Assembly (NCBI GenBank): GCA_903825305.1
Contig: CAIKAC010000008.1
Span: 1 to 64,000, forward strand
Origin: an uncultured Actinomycetes bacterium
Lineage (GTDB): Bacteria; Actinomycetota; Acidimicrobiia; Acidimicrobiales; RAAP-2
Direction: 5' to 3'
Length of the DNA stretch: 64,000 nt
The position numbers and the translations under genes were made by a program. The notes beneath the pieces are model-generated. The model ran no database searches. It saw only the letters and a program-made list of their open reading frames with translations, and was not told the DNA's origin. This document shows, in pieces, positions 40,240-48,552 of the stretch (position 1 is the first letter of the stretch; the number at the start of each line of letters is the position of its first letter).

Positions 40240-41352
40240 TTATTGCTCGACTGCTACTGCGGTTTGCGGGCTTGACATGGGGGCGCTGTAGCGCTCTTCA
40301 AGGTGACCAAAACGCCAATAGGCCAAGGCGCCAAGCCAGGTCACGATGAACATGCCGACGATGATAAATCCGGCCGTATTGATATTGATCTGGCTCGCAA
40401 AGGCAAGCGGGCCGCTCTGAATATTGAGTTCATTGGCCAAAAGCCCCGCAACTTCGATGCTAGCGATGACCACACATATGGCAATGGACAAGGTGGTGAT
40501 CACCAAGTTGTAATAAATCTTGCGTACGGGATTGAAAAATGCCCAGTCGTAGGCGTAGACCATGAGGACCGTGTCTGCAGTGTCCATCAAACTCATACCG
40601 GCGGTGAAGAGTACGGGCAGGCACATGATTGCGTACCAGGGCAGTGAAGCGGTGGCGAGCACAGCCGTGGTCGCAAGCAGCGCAACTTCGGTGGCGGTGT
40701 CAAAGCCCAAACCAAAGAGCACACCCACGGGGTACATTTGCCACTCAGCGTGAATACTTCTTGTCAATCGTCCAAAGAATCGATTCATGAAGCCACGACG
40801 CTGAAGATGGGCTTCAAGTTGGGTTTCGTCGAACTCGCCCTGTCTCATCGCGCGCATGACGCGGCTAATGCCGCGAAGGATTGAGATGTTGAGGAGTGCG
40901 ATCAGAAACAGAAAGCTGGCTGACACGAGCGTGCCGATGACGCCGCCGACCGAAGCCAGGGTGGCGTGTTGGCCGTGGAGTGAGCCCCAGACACTTCGAT
41001 CTGCGATGACGATTCCTGCACCGATGGCAACCACGACGGTGGAGTGACCCAAAGAGAAAAAGAATCCGGTAGCAAGAGGCCGTTTGGACTCTTCACTAGC
41101 GTGTCGGTCCTGGAGCAATTTGCGTGTGGTGTTGTCAATGGCCGAGAGGTGGTCAGCATCAAACGCGTGACGCAAGCCCAAGGTGTAGGCCAAGACGCCA
41201 ATACCGAGTCCAAGACCCCGGTAGTGGCCCGGTACGACGAGTCCCAAGAACACGCCCCAGCCAATGACATGCAAACTGGTGATAATGGCCGTCAACCACG
41301 TTGCAGTGCGCTTCTCGTGACGCGACATGCTGATGAACCGGGCGGATCCCAC
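40240..41352 (-). CDS. Nickel/cobalt permease of the NiCoT family
   Basis: A 370-residue protein with eight predicted spans. The NiCoT signature RHAFDADHLSAIDN in TM2 (metal-binding His/Asp) is present, together with SLGHSTVVVAIG, LGFDTATEVALLA and LFTAGMSLMDTADTVLM, all diagnostic of HoxN/NixA-type high-affinity nickel or cobalt importers. The start is GTG 41352, 7 bases after a TAGACT -10 (leaderless); ATG 41328 (MSRHEK) is the alternative, and neither has a Shine-Dalgarno sequence. A palindrome of Nur-box form sits directly upstream of the -10, suggesting nickel-responsive repression. Nickel rather than cobalt is inferred from that site. Confidence 0.92.
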   Translation of the reverse strand: MGSARFISMSRHEKRTATWLTAIITSLHVIGWGVFLGLVVPGHYRGLGLGIGVLAYTLGLRHAFDADHLSAIDNTTRKLLQDRHASEESKRPLATGFFFSLGHSTVVVAIGAGIVIADRSVWGSLHGQHATLASVGGVIGTLVSASFLFLIALLNISILRGISRVMRAMRQGEFDETQLEAHLQRRGFMNRFFGRLTRSIHAEWQMYPVGVLFGLGFDTATEVALLATTAVLATASLPWYAIMCLPVLFTAGMSLMDTADTVLMVYAYDWAFFNPVRKIYYNLVITTLSIAICVVIASIEVAGLLANELNIQSGPLAFASQININTAGFIIVGMFIVTWLGALAYWRFGHLEERYSAPMSSPQTAVAVEQ

Positions 41353-41359
41353 GAGGCTC

Positions 41360-41383
41360 AGTCTAGATGCAAATAAGTTGCAT
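41360..41383 (-). promoter_or_regulatory. Promoter with Nur-box-like operator of the nickel transporter
   Basis: TAGACT (-10, 41360-41365) is preceded by the perfect inverted repeat ATGCAAATAAGTTGCAT at 41367-41383: 6-base arms and a 5-base spacer. The Streptomyces Nur (nickel-responsive Fur family) box is remembered as tTGCaa-N5-ttGCAA, which this matches in arms and spacing. Its place between -35 and -10 fits a repressor site. Nur itself is not in the window. Confidence 0.65.
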
Positions 41384-41391
41384 TAAGCCGA

Positions 41392-42063
41392 CTAAGCCCC
41401 AGCTGGCTTCTCGCTTTCGACCTGAGCCAATTGCGCATTGAGTTGGGCCAGAAGTTGATCCGTGGTGCCGTGGTAGTGCGCGAGGGCTACGGAGAGGTGA
41501 AACTGCACCCATTCAGCCATCGACGAGCCATAGGCAATCACGGTTGGGTGTTGTCGGTTGGTCACCGAAATGGTTATGGTGCCAGCTGCATCGTCTTGAT
41601 TCATTCCCACCAACTTGTCAAAGGCACATTCTCGAGTCTGGGTAGTCCCCAAGAAGACAATGCGCTGGTCGGTAATGAACATGGTGCCCGTACCAATGGC
41701 GGTTGGAGAAGGCGTTCCCTGTACGTAGTGACCCCGGGTGGCCCCTACGTGATAGCGAATGGGGTAATTGCCAATTTTGCCGACAGGAATGGAGACGCCA
41801 GCATTGCCGGCAACAAAATGGCCGGCACCTTTTCTCTCCTCGATCAACGAGCAGTTGGTCAAGCTACCGAAACATGTTTCGCCTCGGTGCATCATGAGCC
41901 CATCGGGAGCGAAACCCGGTCCCGATGCTAGGGAAATCATCGCGGTGATGGTGTCGTGTCGAGCCTGCCATTGAGATCGGGCGGTTGCTGCTTGTTGCTC
42001 TGCGAGCTCTTGCGCGCGCTGTTGTTGCTGGGCGAGTCGTTTGGCTTTGAATTTCTCAAACAT
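41392..42063 (-). CDS. Hypothetical protein with coiled N terminus and GRAM/PH-like core
   Basis: 223 residues, soluble. Residues 1-40 are a Gln/Ala-rich charged helix, likely a coiled coil (RLAQQQQRAQELAEQQAATARSQ). The middle part has strand patterns with GTMFITDQRIVFLGTTQTRECAFDKLVGM, the type of segment found in GRAM or bacterial PH-like domains that bind lipids or proteins. The last ~30 residues form another helix. A good Shine-Dalgarno GGAGGAGGAA precedes ATG. It lies upstream of the nickel transporter's own promoter, so it is probably a separate unit. Confidence 0.62.
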   Translation of the reverse strand: MFEKFKAKRLAQQQQRAQELAEQQAATARSQWQARHDTITAMISLASGPGFAPDGLMMHRGETCFGSLTNCSLIEERKGAGHFVAGNAGVSIPVGKIGNYPIRYHVGATRGHYVQGTPSPTAIGTGTMFITDQRIVFLGTTQTRECAFDKLVGMNQDDAAGTITISVTNRQHPTVIAYGSSMAEWVQFHLSVALAHYHGTTDQLLAQLNAQLAQVESEKPAGA

Positions 42064-42148
42064 GGGTCATTCCTCCTCCCGCGACAATAGCGAGAAGTTG
42101 TGTCGCGGCGCGATGGCATGGCCTCGATCTTTCTGCAAGCATCGCTAG

Positions 42149-43414
42149 GTGCGAGTTTTGAGAATTTTCACCCCAGCCGTAACCGCACTCGCGCTGATTG
42201 CCCTGGCGGCTGGGTACGGGCAATTCGGAGCAGTTGCGGCCCTTGGGGATGTGGCACGGGCCTTTGGTCACGTGGTCAATGGTCATTCCATTGCCGCCCA
42301 AGCCGGCCTTTCGGGCGCGGTGCTGGGCGGCGGCCTTGCAATATTGCGTCTGGCCTCGCTCGGAGGCGTGTACTTGGCAAGCGTGGCCGATCGCTGGGGG
42401 CGCCGCAGAACCTTGCTGACCTGGTCGGTGGTGGGCCTTGGGGCCACGGTATTCGCAGCACTCAGTCCGAGTTATTGGTGGTTCGTGGTCATCTTTGCGC
42501 TGGGTCGTCCTTTTTTGTCAGCGGCAGCCACCGTGACGCAAGTCGCGGCTGCCGAAACGGAAGCTGGTGTCCACCGCGCCGGGGCCCTCGCTGTCGTCAC
42601 CGCTGGCTATGGACTGGGAGCGGGTGTCAATGCGTTGACGCATTCGCTCCTCCATGGCCCGCACCTGTTTCGCGTGCTGTTTTTGACGACCGCCATTCCG
42701 CTCGTCCTCGTGGTGATCGTGGCGCGATGGGTGCTGGAATCGGTGACGACCACGGAACTTATCGAGACGGCCTCAATGGGTTTTGGCCGCATCCCAGCGG
42801 ATGAACGCCAGCGCTTTGGCATCGTGATGGCCTTGATCTTTATGGTGTCGTGGGTGTCGGCGCCGGCCTCGAGCTATATCTACCTCTATGTCGAGAATGT
42901 GCGACACCTCAATCACGGGGTGGAGTCGGCCATGATCGCTTTGGCGGCACTTACCGGGTTCGGGGGATTACTGGCGGGGCGCTTCGTAGCCGATCGCTGG
43001 GGCCGCAAGCCCGCAGTGGTGGTTGGCGTTAGCGAGATTGCCCTCATGGCGGTGCTCACTTATTCGGGTTCAACGCCAGCAGCCGTAGCGGGTTACCTAG
43101 CAGGAGTCTTTGCAACAGGTTTTCTCGCTCCCGGGGGTACGGCGTTCACCAATGAACTGTTTTCCACCAAACTGCGGGCTCAAGCAGCTGGTTGGGGGAT
43201 CGGTGCTGGCGTATTGGGTGGCGCAGGAAGTTTGATGGCCTTTGGGCTTGTGGAACAGGCCAGTCATGGCTTTGAACTCGCGGCACTCGCTACATCAGTA
43301 TTTGGGTTGATTGCCGTTGGCCTCACGCTGGGCCTACCTGAAACAAGGGGCATCGCACTTTCGGGAACAGTGGGCGCTGCACTTGGTTCATCAGGGGCTT
43401 CGAGTTACCTGTGA
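42149..43414 (+). CDS. MFS transporter
   Basis: A 421-residue, 12-span major facilitator protein. Motif A between TM2 and TM3 reads LASVADRWGRRRTLLTWSV, and a repeat of it between TM8 and TM9 reads LAGRFVADRWGRKPAVVVG. The substrate is unknown; sugar or organic acid carriers of this size are common. The GTG 42149 start lacks a Shine-Dalgarno sequence. It leads a close-packed run of six genes (next start 14 bases after its stop). Confidence 0.85.
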   Translation: MRVLRIFTPAVTALALIALAAGYGQFGAVAALGDVARAFGHVVNGHSIAAQAGLSGAVLGGGLAILRLASLGGVYLASVADRWGRRRTLLTWSVVGLGATVFAALSPSYWWFVVIFALGRPFLSAAATVTQVAAAETEAGVHRAGALAVVTAGYGLGAGVNALTHSLLHGPHLFRVLFLTTAIPLVLVVIVARWVLESVTTTELIETASMGFGRIPADERQRFGIVMALIFMVSWVSAPASSYIYLYVENVRHLNHGVESAMIALAALTGFGGLLAGRFVADRWGRKPAVVVGVSEIALMAVLTYSGSTPAAVAGYLAGVFATGFLAPGGTAFTNELFSTKLRAQAAGWGIGAGVLGGAGSLMAFGLVEQASHGFELAALATSVFGLIAVGLTLGLPETRGIALSGTVGAALGSSGASSYL

Positions 43415-43427
43415 GAACATCACTGAG

Positions 43428-44210
43428 ATGAGTGACGCGTTCTATACCTATGAAGTCTTTGGCGAGGGTTCGGCTCTTGGGAATCCGGCAGCTGTGCTTA
43501 TCGCCAAGAAACCCTGGACCGAATCTGCCATGCAGGCCTTGGCGGCCGACGTTGGTTTCTCTGAAACAGCCTTTGTGATCGCAAGCCTGGGTGGCCTCCA
43601 CCTGCGCTGGTTTACGCCAACTACGGAAATTGATCTGTGTGGACATGCCACTGCCGCAAGTGCCGCTGCACTCGTGGCTGAGGGCGTGATGAAGCCAGGC
43701 GGAGAAATCGAACTCATCACCCGATCTGGACCACTGCTCTGCGGGGCTACTGACCAAGAAGCCTGGGTGCGTCTCCCCGAACGCAGCGCCATCGAAATGG
43801 CCGTGCCCCCGTGGATGCCGTCGGGAATCAGGGCTTGGACGGCCGCCGGATGGACGGTGGTAGAAGTTCCTGAGCGAGGAAACGTGAGTGACGTCGATGC
43901 GAACACGATCAGTCAGCTCGGCATCGATGGTCTCGTCGTGGTGTTCTGCGTTGAAGCCCCCACTTCGGTGGCGCTTCGCGTGTTTGGTCCCTCGTTGGGT
44001 ATCGAAGAAGATCCCGTGACTGGATCTGCTCATTGTTACCTCGCCCCCTTGGTGAGCCACCGGATGGATGGCGCGCGCTATCGGGCCGAACAACTTTCGG
44101 CTCGTGGTGGCATTGTCATGGTGAGGCGCACCAATCACGGCGTGGAAATCAAGGGCTCAGTTAGTCTGATCGAGCAAAGTAGCCGAACACAAAGCGAGGA
44201 ATCTCGATGA
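43428..44210 (+). CDS. PhzF-family isomerase-like protein
   Basis: A 260-residue protein of the PhzF/diaminopimelate-epimerase fold: YTYEVFGEGSALGNPAAVL at the N terminus (typical GNP), GFSETAFV (catalytic Glu region), LRWFTPTTEIDLCGHATAAS, and the late RVFGPSLGIEEDPVTGSAH. Family members isomerise small acids; outside phenazine clusters their substrates are mostly unknown. No phenazine genes are present here. ATG 43428 gives the expected N terminus; the in-frame extension to 43311 lies inside the MFS gene. It overlaps the next gene by ATGA. Confidence 0.88.
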   Translation: MSDAFYTYEVFGEGSALGNPAAVLIAKKPWTESAMQALAADVGFSETAFVIASLGGLHLRWFTPTTEIDLCGHATAASAAALVAEGVMKPGGEIELITRSGPLLCGATDQEAWVRLPERSAIEMAVPPWMPSGIRAWTAAGWTVVEVPERGNVSDVDANTISQLGIDGLVVVFCVEAPTSVALRVFGPSLGIEEDPVTGSAHCYLAPLVSHRMDGARYRAEQLSARGGIVMVRRTNHGVEIKGSVSLIEQSSRTQSEESR

Positions 44211-44872
44211 GCTATCAGCCCGGCGACCTCACGCGTCTGCGTCGGCTACCCCAAAAGGCGGTCTATGACGAGGACGGCATCAATGCCATCCTCGATGCGA
44301 CCAACATCGTTCACCTTGGCGTAGTGCTCGACGGTGTGCCGCTGGTGTTGCCGACGCTCTACGCCCGAGACGGGAAGAGTTTGCTGTTGCATGGATCGCG
44401 TTCATCGCGCATTCTGAGAACCGCGCTGAAAGCTGAACGTATTACTGCAACCGTGACCTTGGTTGACGGCATTCGTGTTGCGCGCTCCGCCTTTGAAAGT
44501 TCCATGGCCTATCGAGGCGTTTCGATGTGGGGTCGCTGCGAATTGATCGAAGATGATGCTCAGGCTCGCCAAGCACTCGACCTGTTAGTTGACGCAGTCC
44601 TTCCAGGGCGGAGTCGCGAAATTCGGCCGTCGTTTGATCGTGAAGTTACCTTGACGTCGGTCGTGCGCTTCCATATTGAAGAAGCGTCGGCCAAGGTGAG
44701 TGCAGGGTTTGCTGACGACATCGAAGAAGATATTGAGACCGATGTATGGGCTGGTATCGTGCCCATCGAGCATCGCTTTGGCCTCCCCATTCCTGCTCCT
44801 GATGGTCCGGTTGGTCGTGGAGAAATCAGCGTGCCCGAATCAGTGCTGGCGCTCTATGAAGGCCAAGAGTGA
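44207..44872 (+). CDS. Pyridoxamine 5'-phosphate oxidase-like FMN/heme-binding protein
   Basis: A 221-residue split-barrel protein of the PNPOx-like superfamily (MSMEG_6526/Rv1155-type relatives). The barrel pattern is visible in NAILDATNIVHLGVVLDGVPLVLPTLYARDGKSLLLHGSRSSRILRTAL, YRGVSMWGRCELIED and the late WAGIVPIEHRFGLP. It may bind FMN, F420 or heme; the F420 gene cofC in this genome makes F420 possible but not shown. It is coupled by overlaps to PhzF (ATGA) and to the Nudix gene (GTGA). Confidence 0.82.
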   Translation: MSYQPGDLTRLRRLPQKAVYDEDGINAILDATNIVHLGVVLDGVPLVLPTLYARDGKSLLLHGSRSSRILRTALKAERITATVTLVDGIRVARSAFESSMAYRGVSMWGRCELIEDDAQARQALDLLVDAVLPGRSREIRPSFDREVTLTSVVRFHIEEASAKVSAGFADDIEEDIETDVWAGIVPIEHRFGLPIPAPDGPVGRGEISVPESVLALYEGQE

Positions 44873-45432
44873 ATGACCTGATTCAGATTGTTGGTGCCCT
44901 CGAGCCCGTTGATGATCGAGAGGCCCAATCCATCGCCGCCACCGTGGCGTTGTTGGAACTACCCGGTGATCACTGTGATGAAGAGCGCGACCCGGTGCAC
45001 GTCACGGGATCAGCATTCGTGGTGTCCAGTCGTGGTGTCATCTTGCATAAGCACAAGAAACTTGGCATTTGGGTGCAACCAGGAGGTCATGTGGACCCCG
45101 GTGAGTCGCCAGCTGAGGCCGCGGCCCGCGAAGCCTTTGAAGAAACGGGTCTCGTGGTGCGACACCTTGACGATGGGCCCTTGTTGGTTCACGTCGATGT
45201 GCACCCGGGGCCTCGGGGCCACACGCACCACGACCTTCGCTATCTGCTGACTGCCGATGCTGTCGAACCAGCGCCACCGCCCGAGGAGAGCCAAGAGGTG
45301 GCCTGGTTTGATTTTCCTTCAGCTCGTGAACGCTGTGAACCCGCGCTCGTGGGAGCATTGGGACGCGTTGAACAACTGTGGCGCACCCTCGGCCTTGATG
45401 AGGCGCTGACGAGCAAAGGAACGAAGTCATGA
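44869..45432 (+). CDS. Nudix hydrolase
   Basis: 187 residues. The Nudix box GGHVDPGESPAEAAAREAFEETGLV (G-x5-E-x7-REx-EExG-hydrophobic) is intact at about residues 70-94, so a Mg-dependent nucleoside-diphosphate-X hydrolase is expected. An N-terminal helical arm of ~45 residues is of the kind seen in actinobacterial Nudix proteins. The substrate is unknown. GTG 44869 overlaps the preceding stop (GTGA), and the end overlaps the zinc-ribbon gene start (ATGA). Confidence 0.88.
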   Translation: MNDLIQIVGALEPVDDREAQSIAATVALLELPGDHCDEERDPVHVTGSAFVVSSRGVILHKHKKLGIWVQPGGHVDPGESPAEAAAREAFEETGLVVRHLDDGPLLVHVDVHPGPRGHTHHDLRYLLTADAVEPAPPPEESQEVAWFDFPSARERCEPALVGALGRVEQLWRTLGLDEALTSKGTKS

Positions 45433-46157
45433 GTGAGCCATTCCACCTACTCCTCGCGTTGGCTGAGACCGATGAACTACGCGCGCAACTCAAGCAATCG
45501 CGCACTACGCTTCCCGCCAAAGTCGAGGGTGACGCCATTACGACAGCGGCCCAAGGTCTCATGGCGGCGAAAACCATGCTCAACGAAGAACGAGAACCCC
45601 TGGCTGGCACCTTGGCGGCGTTGGAGGCCGAGATTGACGGGCTGAAGCGTCGTCGGGAACAAACGACTGCACACTTGAGCTCAGCGGTAGGTGGCGGCAA
45701 GGAACTCGAAGCCATGGATGCTGAAGTCAAGCACCTGAGCGCCTCCATCGATGAACTCGAAACGACGGAGCTCGAACTCTTGGAGCAACTGAGTCCGCTC
45801 GATGATCGCCTTGAATCGCTCAACGCTGAACTCGAGACTATGAAGGCTCGCCACCAAGAACTCCGGACTGAGTTCACTCAGCAAAGTGCCGCCCTCGACG
45901 AAAAGGTAGCTGAGATCACCAAGCGCCGTGACGAGCTCGTAGGCCAGATCGAGCCTTCCTTGCTGGAGCGCTATGAGCGAATTGCAGCGCGCACGGGAAG
46001 TTCGGGGGCCGCGGTATTACAAGCTGGCCACTGCGGCGGTTGTCACATCGAGATGGCGTCAGGCGAGATTGACGCGATCCATCACTTGCCCCTTGATCAG
46101 CTCGGCGCTTGTGAACAATGTGGTCGGCTCCTGCTGCGCCCCGAGCAAGTTTCTTGA
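45429..46157 (+). CDS. Coiled-coil zinc-ribbon protein (DUF164/CdsZ-like)
   Basis: A 242-residue protein. About residues 10-185 are a long alpha-helical coiled coil (LEAEIDGLKRRREQTTAHL, LDDRLESLNAELETMKARHQEL), and the C terminus is a four-cysteine zinc ribbon: HCGGC near residue 203 and CEQC near 231. This matches the DUF164/C4-zinc-ribbon family (mycobacterial Rv2229c and chlamydial CdsZ relatives). In mycobacteria this gene also neighbours a gene with a histidine-phosphatase domain, as here. Function is uncertain, perhaps nucleic-acid or protein scaffolding. Confidence 0.88.
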   Translation: MSEPFHLLLALAETDELRAQLKQSRTTLPAKVEGDAITTAAQGLMAAKTMLNEEREPLAGTLAALEAEIDGLKRRREQTTAHLSSAVGGGKELEAMDAEVKHLSASIDELETTELELLEQLSPLDDRLESLNAELETMKARHQELRTEFTQQSAALDEKVAEITKRRDELVGQIEPSLLERYERIAARTGSSGAAVLQAGHCGGCHIEMASGEIDAIHHLPLDQLGACEQCGRLLLRPEQVS

Positions 46158-46161
46158 CGCC

Positions 46162-46749
46162 ATGTTGATTTTGATCCGACATGGAGAGTCGACGTTTAAC
46201 CGAGAGCAACGCCTGACGGGACGAGTCGAAACTCCCCTTACCGAAACGGGGGAGGAGCAAGCACGCCGAGCGGGAGCAGCATTGAGCGCCGTCCATGAAT
46301 TGCGAAGTAGCCCCCTGGGCCGTGCACAGCAAACCTCGCGGCTCTTGGCCACAGGTCTTGAGCCCATGATTGATGAGCGTCTCGTAGAGCTTGATTTTGG
46401 CATTTATGACGGCCTCGAGTTATCGGCGGTACCCTCATCGCTCTGGGAGGGATACGGCCACGACGAGCACTTTGCGCCGCCTCAAGGGGAGTCGTTGTCA
46501 TCGCTACAACAAAGAGTCACCTCCTTAATGGAAGAGTTATTTAGCAATGACGGTGAAGGGGCGCGTCACCGTGATGCCGATGTTGTCGTGGTGAGCCATG
46601 TTTCGCCCATCAAGGCGGCAGTGCTGTGGGCATTGGGCTTACCGCCCCACGCCACCAATCGCTTCCATTTGTCGAATGCATCGCTGACGCGTATCGGCTG
46701 GGGCCCCCACGGACCCGTCGTCTACGGGTTCAATCACCAACCTGCGTGA
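46162..46749 (+). CDS. Histidine phosphatase (phosphoglycerate-mutase-like)
   Basis: A 195-residue enzyme with LILIRHGESTFNREQRLTGR at the N terminus (the RHG motif gives the phospho-histidine), SSPLGRAQQTS, ELDFGIYDGLE and the second histidine motif VVVSHVSPIKA. The family includes mutases and phosphatases of sugars and cofactors (for example alpha-ribazole phosphatase). The size and context suggest a phosphatase of unknown substrate. ATG 46162 follows the zinc-ribbon stop by 4 bases. The in-frame extension back to 45973 lies inside that gene and is rejected. Confidence 0.88.
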   Translation: MLILIRHGESTFNREQRLTGRVETPLTETGEEQARRAGAALSAVHELRSSPLGRAQQTSRLLATGLEPMIDERLVELDFGIYDGLELSAVPSSLWEGYGHDEHFAPPQGESLSSLQQRVTSLMEELFSNDGEGARHRDADVVVVSHVSPIKAAVLWALGLPPHATNRFHLSNASLTRIGWGPHGPVVYGFNHQPA

Positions 46750-46783
46750 CAAAGGCGGGGCAAAATTCCGGCAGACTGAGAGT

Positions 46784-47422
46784 ATGACGCAAGCTGTTAC
46801 GTGGATCAGTGACACGACGATGGATCCCCTGGTGCATCGACGCACGATCTCTGTCAATGTGCTCGATGACGGAGACCTCTTAGAACTCGATTGTCGATTG
46901 CTCGACGAGCGACCATGGGCTGGCGACGAGTTGGAAAATCAGCCGGTGGTTCATGACATTCGACTGCGAATCAAAGTGGACAAAGAAAGCCTGATCATCA
47001 CCGCTGCTGACGCCCAGATGTTGATGCAGCCCCACGTTGAATGTGTCGACATCCTCAGTAACTACCAGCAGCTCGTCGGCGTGTCGGTGGTTCGTGGCTA
47101 CAACAAAAAGATTCAAGAACTCTTTGGTCGAGAACGGGGCTGTTCTCATCTCGAGTTCATGGCAAAAGCCATCGGCACCGCCGTACTCCAAGGTGTGCTC
47201 TCGGGGTCGCGCAGAGACGATTGGCTACAAGGCGAGGCGTTTGATCTGCCTCCCAATGCTGATCAGATCCTGATGAATACCTGTCACTTTTGGAAAGAAG
47301 ACGGCGTGGGCTTCGCGAAACGCGCCGCTGGATGGAAGCCGGGAATTGGTGGGTGGCCGACTCCGGAACTCGTAGAGATTCGCCGAATCGTTGACGAGGG
47401 CGCATCTCAGAATGACGAGTAA
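46784..47422 (+). CDS. DUF2889-family protein
   Basis: 212 residues. The pattern HRRTISVNVLDDGDLLELDCRLLDERPW, VHDIRLRIKVDKESLIITAADAQM and FGRERGCSHLEFMAKAIG (GCxHL) is that of the DUF2889 family, whose role is unknown. CAGACT lies 6 bases before ATG, a near match to the leaderless -10 pattern seen at other genes. A large hairpin follows the stop by 14 bases. Confidence 0.75.
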   Translation: MTQAVTWISDTTMDPLVHRRTISVNVLDDGDLLELDCRLLDERPWAGDELENQPVVHDIRLRIKVDKESLIITAADAQMLMQPHVECVDILSNYQQLVGVSVVRGYNKKIQELFGRERGCSHLEFMAKAIGTAVLQGVLSGSRRDDWLQGEAFDLPPNADQILMNTCHFWKEDGVGFAKRAAGWKPGIGGWPTPELVEIRRIVDEGASQNDE

Positions 47423-47436
47423 AAGAGAAAGTGCGC

Positions 47437-47480
47437 CTCGGCTACCCACCGGGAGATGAACTCACCGGCGGGTAGCCGAG
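47437..47480 (+). terminator. Probable transcription terminator hairpin
   Basis: An 11-bp stem CTCGGCTACCC/GGGTAGCCGAG is extended, after one mismatch, by a 4-bp inner stem CCGG/CCGG. No clear U-run follows, so it may act with Rho or serve as an RNA 3' end stabiliser. Confidence 0.6.
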
Positions 47481-47571
47481 ACGCCTGGCCCCCCCTGCCA
47501 TTGGGTGCCACGATAGAAGTGAATTGGCCATGATGCAAAATGGAGTAATACCGAGGGAAAGTAAGGGAATA

Positions 47572-48552
47572 ATGCAGCACAGAACACTAGGAAATCAGGG
47601 CTTGGACGTCTCGGCCTTGGGATTGGGTTGCATGGGCATGAGCGACTTTTACGAAGGTCGTGACGAGGCTGAGGCCATTGCCACAATTCACGCGGCCCTT
47701 GACGCTGGTGTGACCTTTCTCGATACCGCGGACATGTACGGACCCTTCGAAAATGAGCGGCTCGTGGGCCGAGCGATCAAGGAACGGCGCGCCGACGTGG
47801 TGCTGGCGACCAAATTCGGGAACGTGCGCGATGAATCAGGAGCCTTCTTGGGCATCAAAGGTGACCCTGACTACGTGAAGGCCTGCTGCGATGCGTCACT
47901 GCTTCGCCTCGGGGTTGATGAGATTGATCTCTATTACCAGCACCGTGTCGACACCACCGTGCCCATTGAAGAAACCATCGGTGCCATGGCTGAATTGGTC
48001 GAAGCGGGCAAGGTCCGCTACCTCGGGATGTCTGAAGCTGCGGTGACGACCTTGGAGCGAGCCGTTGCCGTTCACCCCATTGCAGCGTTGCAAACTGAGT
48101 ATTCACTCTTTAATCGCGTGCCAGAGGATGGTCACCTTGAAGCCTGTCGGCGCTTGGGCGTGGGGTTCGTGGCTTACAGCCCGCTCGGGCGAGGCATCCT
48201 CACCGGCGTCTTGAACAGTCGTGATGATCTGGCCGAGGGCGACTACCGCCGGTTTGCTCCCCAATACTCAGAAGAAAACTTCGATGCCAATCGTGCTCTG
48301 GTGGCTGCAGTTGAAGCAATTGCCTCCGAGCGGGGTGTCACACCTGCGCAAATTGCCCTGGCCTGGGTGCTCGCCCAAGGCGACGACGTGGTGGCGATTC
48401 CCGGCACCAAGCGCCGCAAGTACCTCGCTGAGAATCTTGCAAGTGTCGACGTCGAGCTCAGTGTCGAAGACTTAGCTGCACTTGATGCAGCGGTGCCGAG
48501 TGGTTCAGTCGCTGGTGATCGTTACGCAGCGATGAACTCAGTCAACCGGTAA
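47572..48552 (+). CDS. Aldo/keto reductase
   Basis: A 326-residue TIM-barrel NADPH-dependent oxidoreductase of the YajO/AKR11-13 type. [14 protein letters not shown] is near the N terminus. The catalytic tetrad is visible: [14 protein letters not shown] (Asp, Tyr), VLATKFG (Lys) and [13 protein letters not shown] (His). A late cofactor segment [16 protein letters not shown] binds the NADPH phosphate. It probably reduces aldehydes; the natural substrate is unknown. ATG 47572 has TAAGGGA upstream and gives the standard N terminus MQHRTLG. Its end overlaps the converging cydC-like gene by 11 bases. Confidence 0.93.
   Translation: MQHRTLGNQGLDVSALGLGCMGMSDFYEGRDEAEAIATIHAALDAGVTFLDTADMYGPFENERLVGRAIKERRADVVLATKFGNVRDESGAFLGIKGDPDYVKACCDASLLRLGVDEIDLYYQHRVDTTVPIEETIGAMAELVEAGKVRYLGMSEAAVTTLERAVAVHPIAALQTEYSLFNRVPEDGHLEACRRLGVGFVAYSPLGRGILTGVLNSRDDLAEGDYRRFAPQYSEENFDANRALVAAVEAIASERGVTPAQIALAWVLAQGDDVVAIPGTKRRKYLAENLASVDVELSVEDLAALDAAVPSGSVAGDRYAAMNSVNR

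Noticed and set aside
43323-44138. Open frame of 271 codons opposite the PhzF gene
   Set aside because: PhzF motifs cover the same span on the plus strand with coupled neighbours; the antisense frame has no motif.
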